A DNA stretch of 20,600 nucleotides from an uncultured Erysipelotrichaceae bacterium (GCA_902783435.1 CACZQV010000086.1:1-20600), one strand, 5' to 3'; counted from the first letter of the stretch, positions 8,100-15,518 are shown. Notes: a model not told the origin generated them from the letters alone. Numbers and translations are program-made.

Positions 8100-9035
8100 A
8101 TGTCTTTCACAGTACAAATAAAAGAAGAAATATCAAAAAGAGAAAGAACTAAATCAGAAAGATTAGCCGGTCTATCAGGATATATTCGTAATAATTCTAC
8201 TATTACTAAAAATAAGATTATTATGACTACAGAAAATAAATTTATTGTAGAAAGAGTAACTAAAGGAATAGAAGACTTTTATAATACAAAATCACAAATA
8301 GACGTAATAGAAAACCTAAATTTCAGCAAAAAAGAATTATATCAAATAACTATAAAAGATAATTTAGATGAAATATTAAAAGATCTATGTGTTTTAGATG
8401 ATAAAGGAAATTACATAGAAACAGTACCAAACTATTTAGTAGGTGGCAATGAAGAAATAAGAGGATACCTAAGAGGTGTATTCTCAGCTTCAGGTAGTAT
8501 TAATGATCCTAAAACATCAAGATATCATATGGAATTATTAGTAAAAGAACCAGAAGAAGCAGTATTTGTTCAAAAACTATTAAATGTATTTGATTTAAAT
8601 GCCAAAATTCTAAATAGAGATAAAGGTTACATGATATATATAAAAGAAGCAGAAAAAATAAGTGATTTTTTAAAAATAATAGGTGCAGATAAAGCAGTAA
8701 TGTATTTTGAAGATGTAAGAGTTTATCGTGATAAAAAGAATAAAACTAATAGATTAAATAATTGTGAACAAGCTAATATGGATAAAGTAATTCAAACAGC
8801 CCAAGAACAATTAGAAGATATAAAAATAATAGAAGATAATGATGGATTAGTATTATTAGATGAAAAAGTAAGAGAAGTATTAGAATATAGAAAAAAATAT
8901 CCTGAAACATCTTTAAAAGAATTAGCAGAAATAATATCTATAGAAACAAATAAATCAATAACAAAATCAGGATTAAATCATAGATTAAGAAAGATAAAAG
9001 AACTAGCAGAAAAGTTTAAAAAGATGAATAATTAA
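8100..9035 (+). CDS. whiA: WhiA, LAGLIDADG-like/HTH DNA-binding regulator
   Basis: The 311-residue product has the WhiA plan: an N-terminal segment SFTVQIKEEISKRE typical of the family, a degenerate homing-endonuclease-like domain (GNEEIRGYLRGVFSASGSI and related segments) without a working nuclease motif, and a C-terminal helix-turn-helix SLKELAEIIS … KSGLNHRLRKI. WhiA controls sporulation septation in Streptomyces and affects division and chromosome segregation in Bacillus. The ATG follows the yvcK stop directly (TAAATG), with the ribosome site GAGGA inside the yvcK end, so translation is coupled. The stop codon lies inside the loop of the terminator shared with clpP. Confidence 0.96.
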   Translation: MSFTVQIKEEISKRERTKSERLAGLSGYIRNNSTITKNKIIMTTENKFIVERVTKGIEDFYNTKSQIDVIENLNFSKKELYQITIKDNLDEILKDLCVLDDKGNYIETVPNYLVGGNEEIRGYLRGVFSASGSINDPKTSRYHMELLVKEPEEAVFVQKLLNVFDLNAKILNRDKGYMIYIKEAEKISDFLKIIGADKAVMYFEDVRVYRDKKNKTNRLNNCEQANMDKVIQTAQEQLEDIKIIEDNDGLVLLDEKVREVLEYRKKYPETSLKELAEIISIETNKSITKSGLNHRLRKIKELAEKFKKMNN

Positions 9036-9047
9036 TATTCATCTTTT
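9019..9047 (+). terminator. Bidirectional terminator between whiA and clpP
   Basis: A perfect 12-bp stem (AAAAGATGAATA at 9019-9030 against 9036-9047) with a five-base loop ATTAA. It has A's on the left and T's on the right, so it can end transcription from both sides. The whiA stop codon sits in the loop and the clpP stop lies two bases beyond the stem, so the site serves both convergent genes. Confidence 0.8.
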
Positions 9048-9048
9048 C

Positions 9049-9618
9049 TTATGCAATTTTATCAACAATTCCATACTTAATTGCTTCTTCTGCATTTAAA
9101 TAATTATCTCTATCTGTATCTTTTTCTATTGTTTTAATAGACTTATTAGTATTCTTTGCAAGTATTTTATTAAGTCTATTTTTTAAATCTAATATATGAT
9201 CAGTAGATATTTTTATATCACTAGCTTGTCCTTCACTTCTACCTAATACTTGGTGAATCATCACATCCCCATTAGGTAAAATATATCTCTTACCTTTTTT
9301 TCCACTGGATAATAGAAATGCTCCCATAGAAGCCGCAATTCCCATACATATAGTTGATATATCACTTTTAACATAATTCATAGTATCATAAATGGCAAGA
9401 CCTGCTGATACACTTCCCCCAGGAGAATTAATATATAAATATATATCATCATGATTAATAGAATCTAAATATAACATTTGAGCTATAACACTATTACTTA
9501 AATTATCATCTATTTCTCCAGTAATGAAAATAATCCTATTTTTAAGTAACTTAGAATAAATATCATAACTTCTTTCCCCATAATCTTCTTGATCTACTAC
9601 CATTGGAATTAAATTCAT
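9049..9618 (-). CDS. clpP: ATP-dependent Clp protease proteolytic subunit
   Basis: The 189-residue serine peptidase forms the two-ring proteolytic chamber that works with Clp ATPases. The catalytic triad is clear: Ser97 in GIAASMGAF, His122 in MIHQV and Asp171 in [26 protein letters not shown] carries the oxyanion-hole glycines. The ATG at 9618 is chosen because GGGTGA precedes it by several bases on the minus strand and the protein then begins [10 protein letters not shown], as ClpPs do. The same frame stays open upstream to 9816, but that extension runs antisense into the kinase gene. It is the only sizable conserved gene on this strand and stands alone, convergent with whiA. No CtsR-type operator was noticed. 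Confidence 0.96.
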   Translation of the reverse strand: MNLIPMVVDQEDYGERSYDIYSKLLKNRIIFITGEIDDNLSNSVIAQMLYLDSINHDDIYLYINSPGGSVSAGLAIYDTMNYVKSDISTICMGIAASMGAFLLSSGKKGKRYILPNGDVMIHQVLGRSEGQASDIKISTDHILDLKNRLNKILAKNTNKSIKTIEKDTDRDNYLNAEEAIKYGIVDKIA

Positions 9619-9635
9619 ATTTTTCACCCAATAAT

Positions 9636-9641
9636 AGTATA
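9636..9641 (-). promoter_or_regulatory. Possible -10 element of clpP
   Basis: On the minus strand TATACT lies 18 bases upstream of the clpP ATG, followed by the ribosome site GGGTGA. The -35 region is poor (TGAATA at 17-bp spacing), so the assignment is tentative. Confidence 0.4.
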
Positions 9642-9684
9642 ATGTAAAGAAATAAAAATATTCATATAATAAATCTACAAAATA

Positions 9685-9693
9685 TGATATACT
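9685..9693 (+). promoter_or_regulatory. Extended -10 promoter of the nucleoside kinase gene
   Basis: TGATATACT is an extended -10 (TGn plus TATACT at 9688-9693). The predicted start of transcription lies just before AAAGGGGTGG, giving a very short leader like that of uvrA. It stands back to back with the clpP promoter in a 96-bp intergenic region. Confidence 0.6.
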
Positions 9694-9714
9694 AAATAAT
9701 AATAAAGGGGTGGT

Positions 9715-11373
9715 ATGATGATAGAATCCATCGAAGTAACAATTAATGATAAAAAATATAAGTATAGTAGAGGAATAACTCTTCAAGAAATATTTATGGA
9801 ACACCAAGAAAGTCATAAATATCCAATTCTTATAGCTAGAGTAAATAATAGATTAAGAGAATTATCTTATAAATTAAAAGATAATTGTGAAGTAGAATTC
9901 CTAGATTTAACTAGTAAAGAAGGTAATAGAGTACATGTAAATGGACTTACTTTTATTATGCTTTATGCAGTAAAAAAATTATATGGAAAAGCTGCTGATA
10001 TATATGCACAACATTCCCTAGATAAAGGAATATATTTTCAAAGTAGTTTTAAATTAACAGAAGAAAAATTAGAAGCTATTAAAACAGAAATGAAAACTAT
10101 TATTAAAAAAGATATGCCAATTACTAGATTAACTATAGATAGATTAGAAGCTATAGATTATTTTAAAAATATTGGTGATAATGTAAAAGCTGATGTAATG
10201 AAATATAATACTGATAATTATATTACTTTATATAGATTAGGAAATATTTATAATTATTTTTATAGTTTAATGCCTATGTCTACTGGAGTATTAAAAGATT
10301 TTGATTTAACTTATGTAAAAGGTAATGGTTTTACTCTTAGATTCCCCACAACATATATAAATGATAAAATACCTAAATATAAACATCATCAAAATATGTT
10401 AAATGCATTTAGTGAATATAGAGATTGGGCAAAATTAATAGGAATAGAAAATTCTACTGATCTTAATAGAGTAGTATCTAATGGTAAAATTAATGATTTA
10501 ATTAAAATGGATGAAACTCTACAAAGTGGAAGATTATTAAAAATATCTCAAGATATCTTTCTAAAAAAGAATAAAGTAAAAATTGTTTTACTTGCAGGAC
10601 CATCTTCATCAGGAAAAACAACTACATCTAGAAAACTATGTATGTACTTAGAAGCATTTGGACTACATCCTAAAACTATAGGTATGGATGATTATTTTGT
10701 AGATAAAAAAGATACTCCTAAAGATGAAGAAGGTAATTATGACTTTGAATGTTTAGAAGCACTAGATTTAAAATTATTTGATAAACAAATGGCAGATCTA
10801 TTAAAAGGTGAAGAAGTAAAAATACCTACATATAATTTTATAGTAGGTGAAAAAGAATATCGTAATACTATGCAATTAGAAGATAATGATATTTTAATTA
10901 TAGAAGGTATACATGCTTTAGATACTAAAATACTAACTAATATACCTAGAGAAAAGAAATTTAAAATTTATATTTCACCATTAACTGAATTATGTATGGA
11001 TAATCATAATAGAATATCAACTACAGATAATAGACTATTAAGAAGAATAGTAAGAGACAATAGAACAAGAAATTACTCTGTAGAGCATACTCTAGCTCAA
11101 TGGTCTAGTGTAAGACAGGGTGAAGAATTATATATATTCCCATTCCAAGACGAATCTGATGCGACAATTAATTCCGCAGCTATCTATGAATTAGGAGTAT
11201 TAAAAACATATGTAGAACCATTATTATACTCTGTACAAACAGATTCAAAATACTATGAAGACGCAAAGAGATTAATAGATTTCTTAAGATTATTCCTACC
11301 AATATCTGCAGATAGAATACCAGAAGATGCCGTAATAAGAGAATTTATTGGAGGAAGTTATTTCCATGAATAA
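9715..11373 (+). CDS. TGS-domain nucleoside kinase (uridine kinase-like)
   Basis: The 552-residue product joins a threonyl-tRNA-synthetase-like N-terminal half to a uridine kinase/phosphoribulokinase-type P-loop kinase. Residues 1-65 are the TGS domain ([21 protein letters not shown]), followed by an editing-domain-like region (about 75-270). The kinase begins at [17 protein letters not shown], with Walker A at 295-302, then MDDYFVDK and IIEGIHAL. This architecture is a known Bacillota family annotated as nucleoside kinase; the natural substrate is probably uridine or cytidine but is not certain. A second ATG at 9718 lies seven bases from AAAGGGG, the better spacing, so the protein may be one residue shorter. 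It is a single-gene unit with its own promoter, ending at the hairpin at 11458-11488. Confidence 0.9.
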   Translation: MMIESIEVTINDKKYKYSRGITLQEIFMEHQESHKYPILIARVNNRLRELSYKLKDNCEVEFLDLTSKEGNRVHVNGLTFIMLYAVKKLYGKAADIYAQHSLDKGIYFQSSFKLTEEKLEAIKTEMKTIIKKDMPITRLTIDRLEAIDYFKNIGDNVKADVMKYNTDNYITLYRLGNIYNYFYSLMPMSTGVLKDFDLTYVKGNGFTLRFPTTYINDKIPKYKHHQNMLNAFSEYRDWAKLIGIENSTDLNRVVSNGKINDLIKMDETLQSGRLLKISQDIFLKKNKVKIVLLAGPSSSGKTTTSRKLCMYLEAFGLHPKTIGMDDYFVDKKDTPKDEEGNYDFECLEALDLKLFDKQMADLLKGEEVKIPTYNFIVGEKEYRNTMQLEDNDILIIEGIHALDTKILTNIPREKKFKIYISPLTELCMDNHNRISTTDNRLLRRIVRDNRTRNYSVEHTLAQWSSVRQGEELYIFPFQDESDATINSAAIYELGVLKTYVEPLLYSVQTDSKYYEDAKRLIDFLRLFLPISADRIPEDAVIREFIGGSYFHE

Positions 11374-11376
11374 AAG

Positions 11377-11405
11377 TTTACAAAAGTAAACAATTATAAT
11401 ATAAT
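11377..11405 (+). promoter_or_regulatory. Strong sigma-A-type promoter upstream of a small RNA candidate
   Basis: TTTACA (11377-11382), a 17-bp spacer and TATAAT (11400-11405) form a near-consensus promoter only four bases after the kinase stop. A perfect inverted repeat GTTTAC-AAAA-GTAAAC (11376-11391) covers the -35 and could be an operator. Transcription would start near 11412 and meet a strong terminator within about 80 bases, so the promoter does not obviously serve gap. Confidence 0.7.
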
Positions 11406-11411
11406 TAAATT

Positions 11412-11489
11412 GAGAGAGAAAAATCTAATTCTACTGATGTTTTCTCTTATGTTGTGGACATCTGAAAATTATTTTCAGATGTTTTTTTC
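11412..11489 (+). ncRNA. Putative ~78-nt small RNA, antisense to the 3' side of a small membrane-peptide gene
   Basis: The stretch lies between a 17-bp-spaced promoter and a canonical terminator and has no convincing gene inside. Two hairpins are visible. The first pairs AGAGAAAA (11415-11422) with TTTTCTCT (11440-11447) and continues with ATC/GAT around a ten-base loop TAATTCTACT. The second is the terminator at 11458-11488. The 3' end meets the stop codon of the minus-strand 25-codon frame, so a minus-strand message running past its stop would be fully complementary to this RNA. It matches no riboswitch or housekeeping RNA I recognise. A 19-codon frame from the ATG at 11438 has no properly spaced ribosome site. 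Alternatively the segment is an attenuated leader of gap. Confidence 0.5.
11458..11488 (+). terminator. Rho-independent terminator after the kinase gene and small RNA
   Basis: A perfect 11-bp stem ACATCTGAAAA (11458-11468) against 11472-11482, with loop TTA, is followed by T's to 11488. The T-tract exists only on the plus-strand side. It would end both the kinase transcript and the small RNA. Confidence 0.9.
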
Positions 11490-11566
11490 TATTTAAATAG
11501 AAGTATTCCTACTACTACAAATAGAAGAAGGATTATGAAATATAAAGATTTCTCTCTAATAGTCAT
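11489..11566 (-). CDS. 25-residue single-helix membrane peptide (candidate type I toxin)
   Basis: On the minus strand AAGGAGGTGG, one of the best ribosome sites in the window, precedes an ATG at 11566. The frame has 25 codons: a short charged start MTIREKS, a hydrophobic run YFIILLLFVVVGILLF long enough for one membrane helix, and a final Lys before TAG. That layout is typical of small membrane peptides, including type I toxins of Bacillota such as the TxpA/BsrG and Fst groups, but no specific homology is claimed. The start overlaps the stop of a 19-codon upstream frame (ATGA), so translation may be coupled. The stop touches the terminator of a convergent small RNA. It could also be a stand-alone small membrane protein. 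Confidence 0.55.
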   Translation of the reverse strand: MTIREKSLYFIILLLFVVVGILLFK

Positions 11567-11622
11567 AATACCACCTCCTTATCTTTCAACCGAACCACCT
11601 GGCCTATTGAAAGAAAAAACAT
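11563..11622 (-). CDS. 19-residue leader reading frame overlapping the membrane-peptide gene
   Basis: On the minus strand AGAGGAG lies nine bases before an ATG at 11622 that opens MFFLSIGQVVRLKDKEVVL and stops at TGA overlapping the next ATG (ATGA). Reading this frame carries ribosomes across the ribosome site of the 25-codon gene. It uses codons rare in this window (GGC, CAG, CGG, GTG), so the sequence may be constrained by RNA structure or come from elsewhere. The middle can fold on CTTTCAA/TTGAAAG (11583-11589 with 11607-11613). A third frame from ATG 11641 (20 codons, ending at 11579) lacks a ribosome site. Whether the peptide is made is unknown. Confidence 0.3.
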   Translation of the reverse strand: MFFLSIGQVVRLKDKEVVL

Positions 11623-11644
11623 CTTCAAATTCTCCTCTCATTGT

Positions 11645-11673
11645 ATTATTCGCAAAAAATAATTTTTTGTCCA
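11645..11673 (-). promoter_or_regulatory. Possible promoter for the minus-strand small peptide locus
   Basis: On the minus strand TGGACA (11673-11668), a 17-bp spacer and AATAAT (11650-11645) resemble a sigma-A promoter with one mismatch in each box. Transcription from about 11638 would place AGAGGAG at the very start of the message. The spacer contains a CAAAAAA/TTTTTTG inverted repeat. Confidence 0.4.
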
Positions 11674-11734
11674 AGAATTGTGTAAATAATTGTTTTTTTA
11701 ATAATAATAATAGGAAAAAAAGAGAATAATAAGG

Positions 11735-11740
11735 TATAAT
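11735..11740 (+). promoter_or_regulatory. Probable -10 element of gap
   Basis: TATAAT lies 19 bases before the gap start, followed by AGGAGATG as ribosome site. No clear -35 or TGn is visible. Between the terminator at 11488 and this point no gene on the plus strand is convincing; the intervening bases are explained by the minus-strand small frames and an A/T-rich stretch. Confidence 0.5.
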
Positions 11741-11759
11741 AACAATAGGAGATGATGAA

Positions 11760-12764
11760 ATGATAAAAGTAGCAATCAATGGATTTGGAAGAATTGGAAG
11801 ACTTTGTTTCAGATTAATGGAAGAAAATCCTGAATTTGAAGTAGTCGCAATCAATGATTTAACAGATGCAGATCAACTTGCTTATTTATTAAAATATGAT
11901 ACTAATCATAGAAATTATAGAATTGATGAAATTCATGCAGATGGAGATTATATCGTAGTAGGAGATAGACGTGTAAGAGTTTATGCTGAAAAAGAACCTT
12001 CTATGTTACCATGGGCTGATTTAGATATTGATGTAGTATTTGAATGTACTGGTTTATTTACTAAATTAGAAGATGCAAATAAACATATTGAAGCAGGAGC
12101 AAAACATGTAATTATATCTGCTCCAGCTAAAGGAGATTTAAAGACTATAGTTTATAATGTTAATCATGAAATATTAACAGGAGAAGAAAAAGTTATAAGT
12201 GCAGCTTCATGTACTACTAACTGCCTAGCTCCAGTTGTAGATGTACTTGATAAAGAATTTGGAATTGTTAAAGGATTTATGACTACAGTTCATGCTTATA
12301 CAAATGATCAAGCATCCCTTGATATAGCACATAAAAAAGGACATATGGCTCGTCGTGGTAGAGCATGTGCTGCAAATATTGTACCAGCATCAACTGGTGC
12401 AGCATCAGCTATTGGATTAGTTTGTCCAAACCTAGCAGGAAAACTTGACGGTACTGCTATGCGTGTTCCAGTACCAACAGGTTCAGTTGTTGATTTAACT
12501 TTAGAATTAGGAAGAAACACTACAGCTGAAGAAATTAATAATGTATTAAAAGCACATACAAATGAAACAATGGAATATACAGATGATCCAATAGTATCAA
12601 GCGATGTAATTGGTAGACGTTGTGGTTCACTAATTGATGGATTATCTACTAATGTACTTGAAGTAAATGGTAAACAACTTGTTAAAGTAGTATCATGGTA
12701 TGATAACGAAATGAGTTATACTGCACAAATGGTTAGAACTGCTAAATATTTAATGACTAGATAA
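11760..12764 (+). CDS. gap: Glyceraldehyde-3-phosphate dehydrogenase (phosphorylating)
   Basis: The 334-residue enzyme oxidises glyceraldehyde 3-phosphate with NAD and phosphate in glycolysis. It shows the Rossmann start INGFGRIGR (7-14), the NAD-selecting INDLTD (31-36), the active-site SAASCTTNCLAP with Cys151, and catalytic His178 in TTVHAYTNDQ. The segment after that motif, ASLDIAHKKGHMARRGRACAANIVP, differs from the common TLDxPHKDLRRARAAALNIIP form but keeps the phosphate-binding Arg region and NIVPASTGA. The end WYDNEMSYTAQMV is canonical. AGGAG stands eight bases before the ATG. Codon use is richer in C-containing codons than the neighbours, as in highly expressed genes. It is monocistronic, ended by the hairpin at 12763-12787, and lacks the upstream cggR found in many Bacillota. 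Confidence 0.98.
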   Translation: MIKVAINGFGRIGRLCFRLMEENPEFEVVAINDLTDADQLAYLLKYDTNHRNYRIDEIHADGDYIVVGDRRVRVYAEKEPSMLPWADLDIDVVFECTGLFTKLEDANKHIEAGAKHVIISAPAKGDLKTIVYNVNHEILTGEEKVISAASCTTNCLAPVVDVLDKEFGIVKGFMTTVHAYTNDQASLDIAHKKGHMARRGRACAANIVPASTGAASAIGLVCPNLAGKLDGTAMRVPVPTGSVVDLTLELGRNTTAEEINNVLKAHTNETMEYTDDPIVSSDVIGRRCGSLIDGLSTNVLEVNGKQLVKVVSWYDNEMSYTAQMVRTAKYLMTR

Positions 12765-12787
12765 AAAAGGAATTATTCCTTTTTTTT
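12763..12787 (+). terminator. Terminator of gap
   Basis: AAAAAAGGAA (12763-12772) pairs with TTCCTTTTTT (12776-12785) around loop TTA, followed by further T's. The gap stop codon is part of the stem's left side. It separates gap from pgk. Confidence 0.85.
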
Positions 12788-12799
12788 ATGTCTTAAAAA

Positions 12800-12808
12800 T
12801 GTTATAAT
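12800..12808 (+). promoter_or_regulatory. Extended -10 promoter of the pgk operon
   Basis: TGTTATAAT is an extended -10 (TGn plus TATAAT at 12803-12808) right after the gap terminator. The ribosome site AAGGAG (12819-12824) follows. The -35 position falls in the terminator's T-tract and is not conserved. Confidence 0.65.
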
Positions 12809-12833
12809 TTTAATAGATAAGGAGAATTGGCCA

Positions 12834-14006
12834 ATGAAGACAGTAAAAGACTTAGATATTGAAAATAAAAAAGTAATAATACGCTGTGATTTCAATGTTC
12901 CAATAAAAGATGGAACTATAGTAGATGATACTAGAATAAAAGGTGCATTAGAAACAATAAATTATTGTTTAGATAAAAATTGTAAAATAATACTATTATC
13001 TCATTTAGGAAGAATAAAAGAAGAAAGCGATTTAGCTAAAAATGATTTATCCCCTGTAGCTAGTCGATTATCAATATTATTAGATAAAGATATTTTCTTC
13101 TGTGAAGAAACAAGAGGAGAAGATTTAGAGGATTTAATAAAAAATATGAATCCAAAAGATATTGTGTTAGTTCAAAATACAAGATATGAAGATTTAGATG
13201 GTAAAAAAGAAAGCTCTAATGACGAAGAATTAGGAGAATACTGGGCATCACTTGGAGATGTATTTATAAATGATGCTTTCGGTACTGCACATCGTGCTCA
13301 TGCTTCAAATGTAGGCATCGCATCACATTTACCTAGTGCAGTAGGATTTTTAATAGAAAAAGAATTAAATGTATTATCTGAATTAGATAATCCATCACAT
13401 CCATATATAGTAATGCTTGGTGGAGCTAAAGTATCAGATAAGATTGGTGTTATAGAAAACTTAGTAACAAAAGCAGATTACGTTCTAATAGGTGGAGGAA
13501 TGGCATTCACATTCTTAAAAGCCCTAAATTATAATATAGGAAAATCACTATTAGATGAAGAAAATATAGATTTTTGTAAAGATGTGATTACTAGATACGG
13601 AAGTAAAATAGTTTTACCAATAGACTTCGCAGTAACTAATGAATATACTAATGATGAAGAATATAGACAAAAGCTTATTACTGAATTTAATGATAATGAA
13701 ATGGGATTAGATATTGGTGATAAAACTATTAAATTATTTGAAAGTGTTTTAAAAGATGCTTCTGTTGTTATGTGGAATGGTCCACTAGGAGTATATGAAT
13801 TTGATAAATACAAAAAAGGTACAGATAACTTATTAAAATTCTTAACTGATAATAATATAAAAACAATCCTAGGTGGAGGAGATATAGTCGCAGCTTCAGA
13901 AGAATGTGGTTATAAAGATAAAATATATCACGCATCAACAGGTGGTGGAGCCACACTTGAATACTTAGAAGGTAAAGAATTACCTGGTATATCAATAATT
14001 AAATAG
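12834..14006 (+). CDS. pgk: Phosphoglycerate kinase
   Basis: The 390-residue glycolytic kinase makes ATP from 1,3-bisphosphoglycerate. Family signatures appear in order: IIRCDFNVPI (15-24), LLSHLGR (54-60), NDAFGTAHRAHAS, GGAKVSDKIGVI, GGGMAFTFLKA, WNGPLGVYE and the nucleotide-binding GGGDIVAASEE near the end. Length is slightly below the usual 394-400 but nothing essential is missing. AAGGAG precedes the ATG by nine bases. It is the first gene of a five-gene operon that ends with tpiA; three probable envelope genes lie between these two glycolytic genes. Confidence 0.98.
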   Translation: MKTVKDLDIENKKVIIRCDFNVPIKDGTIVDDTRIKGALETINYCLDKNCKIILLSHLGRIKEESDLAKNDLSPVASRLSILLDKDIFFCEETRGEDLEDLIKNMNPKDIVLVQNTRYEDLDGKKESSNDEELGEYWASLGDVFINDAFGTAHRAHASNVGIASHLPSAVGFLIEKELNVLSELDNPSHPYIVMLGGAKVSDKIGVIENLVTKADYVLIGGGMAFTFLKALNYNIGKSLLDEENIDFCKDVITRYGSKIVLPIDFAVTNEYTNDEEYRQKLITEFNDNEMGLDIGDKTIKLFESVLKDASVVMWNGPLGVYEFDKYKKGTDNLLKFLTDNNIKTILGGGDIVAASEECGYKDKIYHASTGGGATLEYLEGKELPGISIIK

Positions 14007-14022
14007 TTAGAGGGTGAAAAAG

Positions 14023-14523
14023 TTGAGTATAGAAAGATTATTTTTATTAGATCCATATAATGATAAACACATTAGTATGATAAAAGATTTCGAAAAAGAA
14101 AATGATTTATCATCAAAAATATCAGAAAATATAGGAAAAATACGCTCTTCTATCTCAAAAGAAAACTATTTAAATAAAAAGAAAGAATCAAATGAAATAA
14201 GTGAAAACTTATTCTTAGAAAAAAATTTAAAAATAATAGACTGTTGTCTAATACAAGGAGAAAAAGATATTAAGACTTGTAGAATATCATTTTACTCATT
14301 AAAAAATAGAATAATCAAAAGAAAATTAGTAAATTACGTAGCTAATTACGCATTAAATACATTAGGTATGGAAGAAGTATTCATAAACGTATCTTCTTCT
14401 GATAAATCAATGATAAATTATTTAAACTCTCTAGGTTATGAAAACTTAGGAGAAGATAATAATAAAATAATATATTTAAAAGAAAAAGAAGAGAAGAAAG
14501 AGGAACAAAGAAAAATAGCATGA
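14023..14523 (+). CDS. GNAT-like acetyltransferase fold protein
   Basis: About 166 residues. The C-terminal half resembles the GNAT N-acetyltransferase fold: VNYVANYALNTLGMEEVFINVSSSD followed by MINYLNSLGYENLGED is the usual helix-strand-helix-strand ending in which a neighbouring residue pair is replaced by a shifted position. The acetyl-CoA P-loop (RxxGxG/A) is not obvious, so it may be degenerate or have lost activity. I prefer TTG 14023 as start because AGGGTG lies six bases before it; the GTG at 14014 overlaps that site and would add three residues. The tail is a run of Glu/Lys. It starts shortly after pgk and overlaps the next gene by four bases (ATGA). The substrate is unknown. Confidence 0.65.
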   Translation: MSIERLFLLDPYNDKHISMIKDFEKENDLSSKISENIGKIRSSISKENYLNKKKESNEISENLFLEKNLKIIDCCLIQGEKDIKTCRISFYSLKNRIIKRKLVNYVANYALNTLGMEEVFINVSSSDKSMINYLNSLGYENLGEDNNKIIYLKEKEEKKEEQRKIA

Positions 14524-15518
14524 AAATCTTAAAGAGTATAAAGAAAAATACAATTTTACTTCTTATTATAACTATAATAGTCTTATATGTAGTATTAAAA
14601 GATGATTTAAATGACATAGTAGAAGCATTCAAGCATATTGATATTAAATATATATTAGTAGCCTTAATCTTTTACTTCTTTTATATTGTCTCAAAAGGTT
14701 ATGTTAACTATAAAATAACTAATGATAAGAAAAAATTAACATTAATGGAAGCAATTAAACATAATATGATAGCTCAATTCTTTAATGGAATAACTCCATT
14801 CTCATCAGGTGGACAACCTATGGAAATATATATGTTAACAGAACATGATATATCAGTAGCTAAAGCTACTAGTCAAACTATACAAAGCTTTATATTTTAT
14901 CAAATAGCCTTAGTTATATGTGGAATATTTGCAGTTATATATAATTTTATATTTCATATATTTCCTAAAGTAAAACTACTCCAAAACTTACTTATAATAG
15001 GATTTGCGATTAATGTAGCGGTAGCCTTAGGTTTAGTATTAATATCTTATTCTAAAACAATTGCTAATAAGATCAGTGATATTACTATAAAAATAGCTAA
15101 AAGATTTAAAAAGAATATTAATGAAGAAGAAATAAGAACTAAATTTAATGATTTTCATGAATGTGGGAAATCATTAAGAAAAAGAAAAAATTTATATATA
15201 ATGGGTATAATATTAAACGTAGTAAGTTTATTATGTCTATATAGTATACCTTTATTCATACTATACAGTATGGGAGATTTTAATAGTTTATCTATGGTAG
15301 ATACATTAACATCATCAGCTTATGTATATGTAATAGGTGCATTTGTACCAATTCCAGGAGCAAGTGGTGGTATAGAATATGGGTTTACTCAGTTTTTTGG
15401 TAACTTTATAAGTTTAAGTAAAATATCTGCAGTATTACTATTATGGAGATTTATTACATATTATTTAGGTATGATAATAGGTGGAGCTATGTTTAGTGTT
15501 GAAAAGAAGGTGAAATAA
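14520..15518 (+). CDS. Flippase-like membrane protein (LPG synthase TM / YbhN family)
   Basis: A 332-residue polytopic membrane protein with about eight helices. The segment FFNGITPFSSGGQPMEIYML (87-106) is the hallmark of the lysylphosphatidylglycerol-synthase membrane-region family (also called flippase-like), and VPIPGASGGIEYGF near residue 280 is its second conserved loop. It lacks the C-terminal catalytic domain of MprF, so it is not an aminoacyl-lipid synthase. Members often sit next to glycosyltransferases and are thought to help move or supply lipid-linked substrates. Here it overlaps a GT4 glycosyltransferase by one base (TAATG) and the preceding GNAT gene by four, which supports a joint role in membrane glycolipid synthesis. 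Confidence 0.88.
   Translation: MKILKSIKKNTILLLIITIIVLYVVLKDDLNDIVEAFKHIDIKYILVALIFYFFYIVSKGYVNYKITNDKKKLTLMEAIKHNMIAQFFNGITPFSSGGQPMEIYMLTEHDISVAKATSQTIQSFIFYQIALVICGIFAVIYNFIFHIFPKVKLLQNLLIIGFAINVAVALGLVLISYSKTIANKISDITIKIAKRFKKNINEEEIRTKFNDFHECGKSLRKRKNLYIMGIILNVVSLLCLYSIPLFILYSMGDFNSLSMVDTLTSSAYVYVIGAFVPIPGASGGIEYGFTQFFGNFISLSKISAVLLLWRFITYYLGMIIGGAMFSVEKKVK

Noticed and set aside
9619..9816. N-terminal extension of the clpP frame by 66 codons on the minus strand
   Set aside because: It runs antisense through the kinase promoter and start, is composed of Phe/Tyr-rich noise, and the internal ATG at 9618 has a ribosome site and gives a normal ClpP start.
11535..11729. 64-codon plus-strand frame upstream of gap
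   Set aside because: It has only a poorly placed ribosome site, a composition unlike a protein (Pro, Asn and Lys runs) and is antisense to the better supported minus-strand small frames.
11579..11854. 91-codon minus-strand frame overlapping the start of gap
   Set aside because: Its first part is antisense to conserved gap sequence and no ribosome site precedes its start. Only the tail region overlaps the leader discussed in the findings.
12827..12834. TTGGCCAA palindrome between the pgk ribosome site and ATG
   Set aside because: An eight-base palindrome is too short to call an operator, and there is no second copy in the window.
14014..14022. GTG 14014 as start of the GNAT-like gene
   Set aside because: It lies inside the only ribosome site, AGGGTG; TTG 14023 has proper spacing to it.
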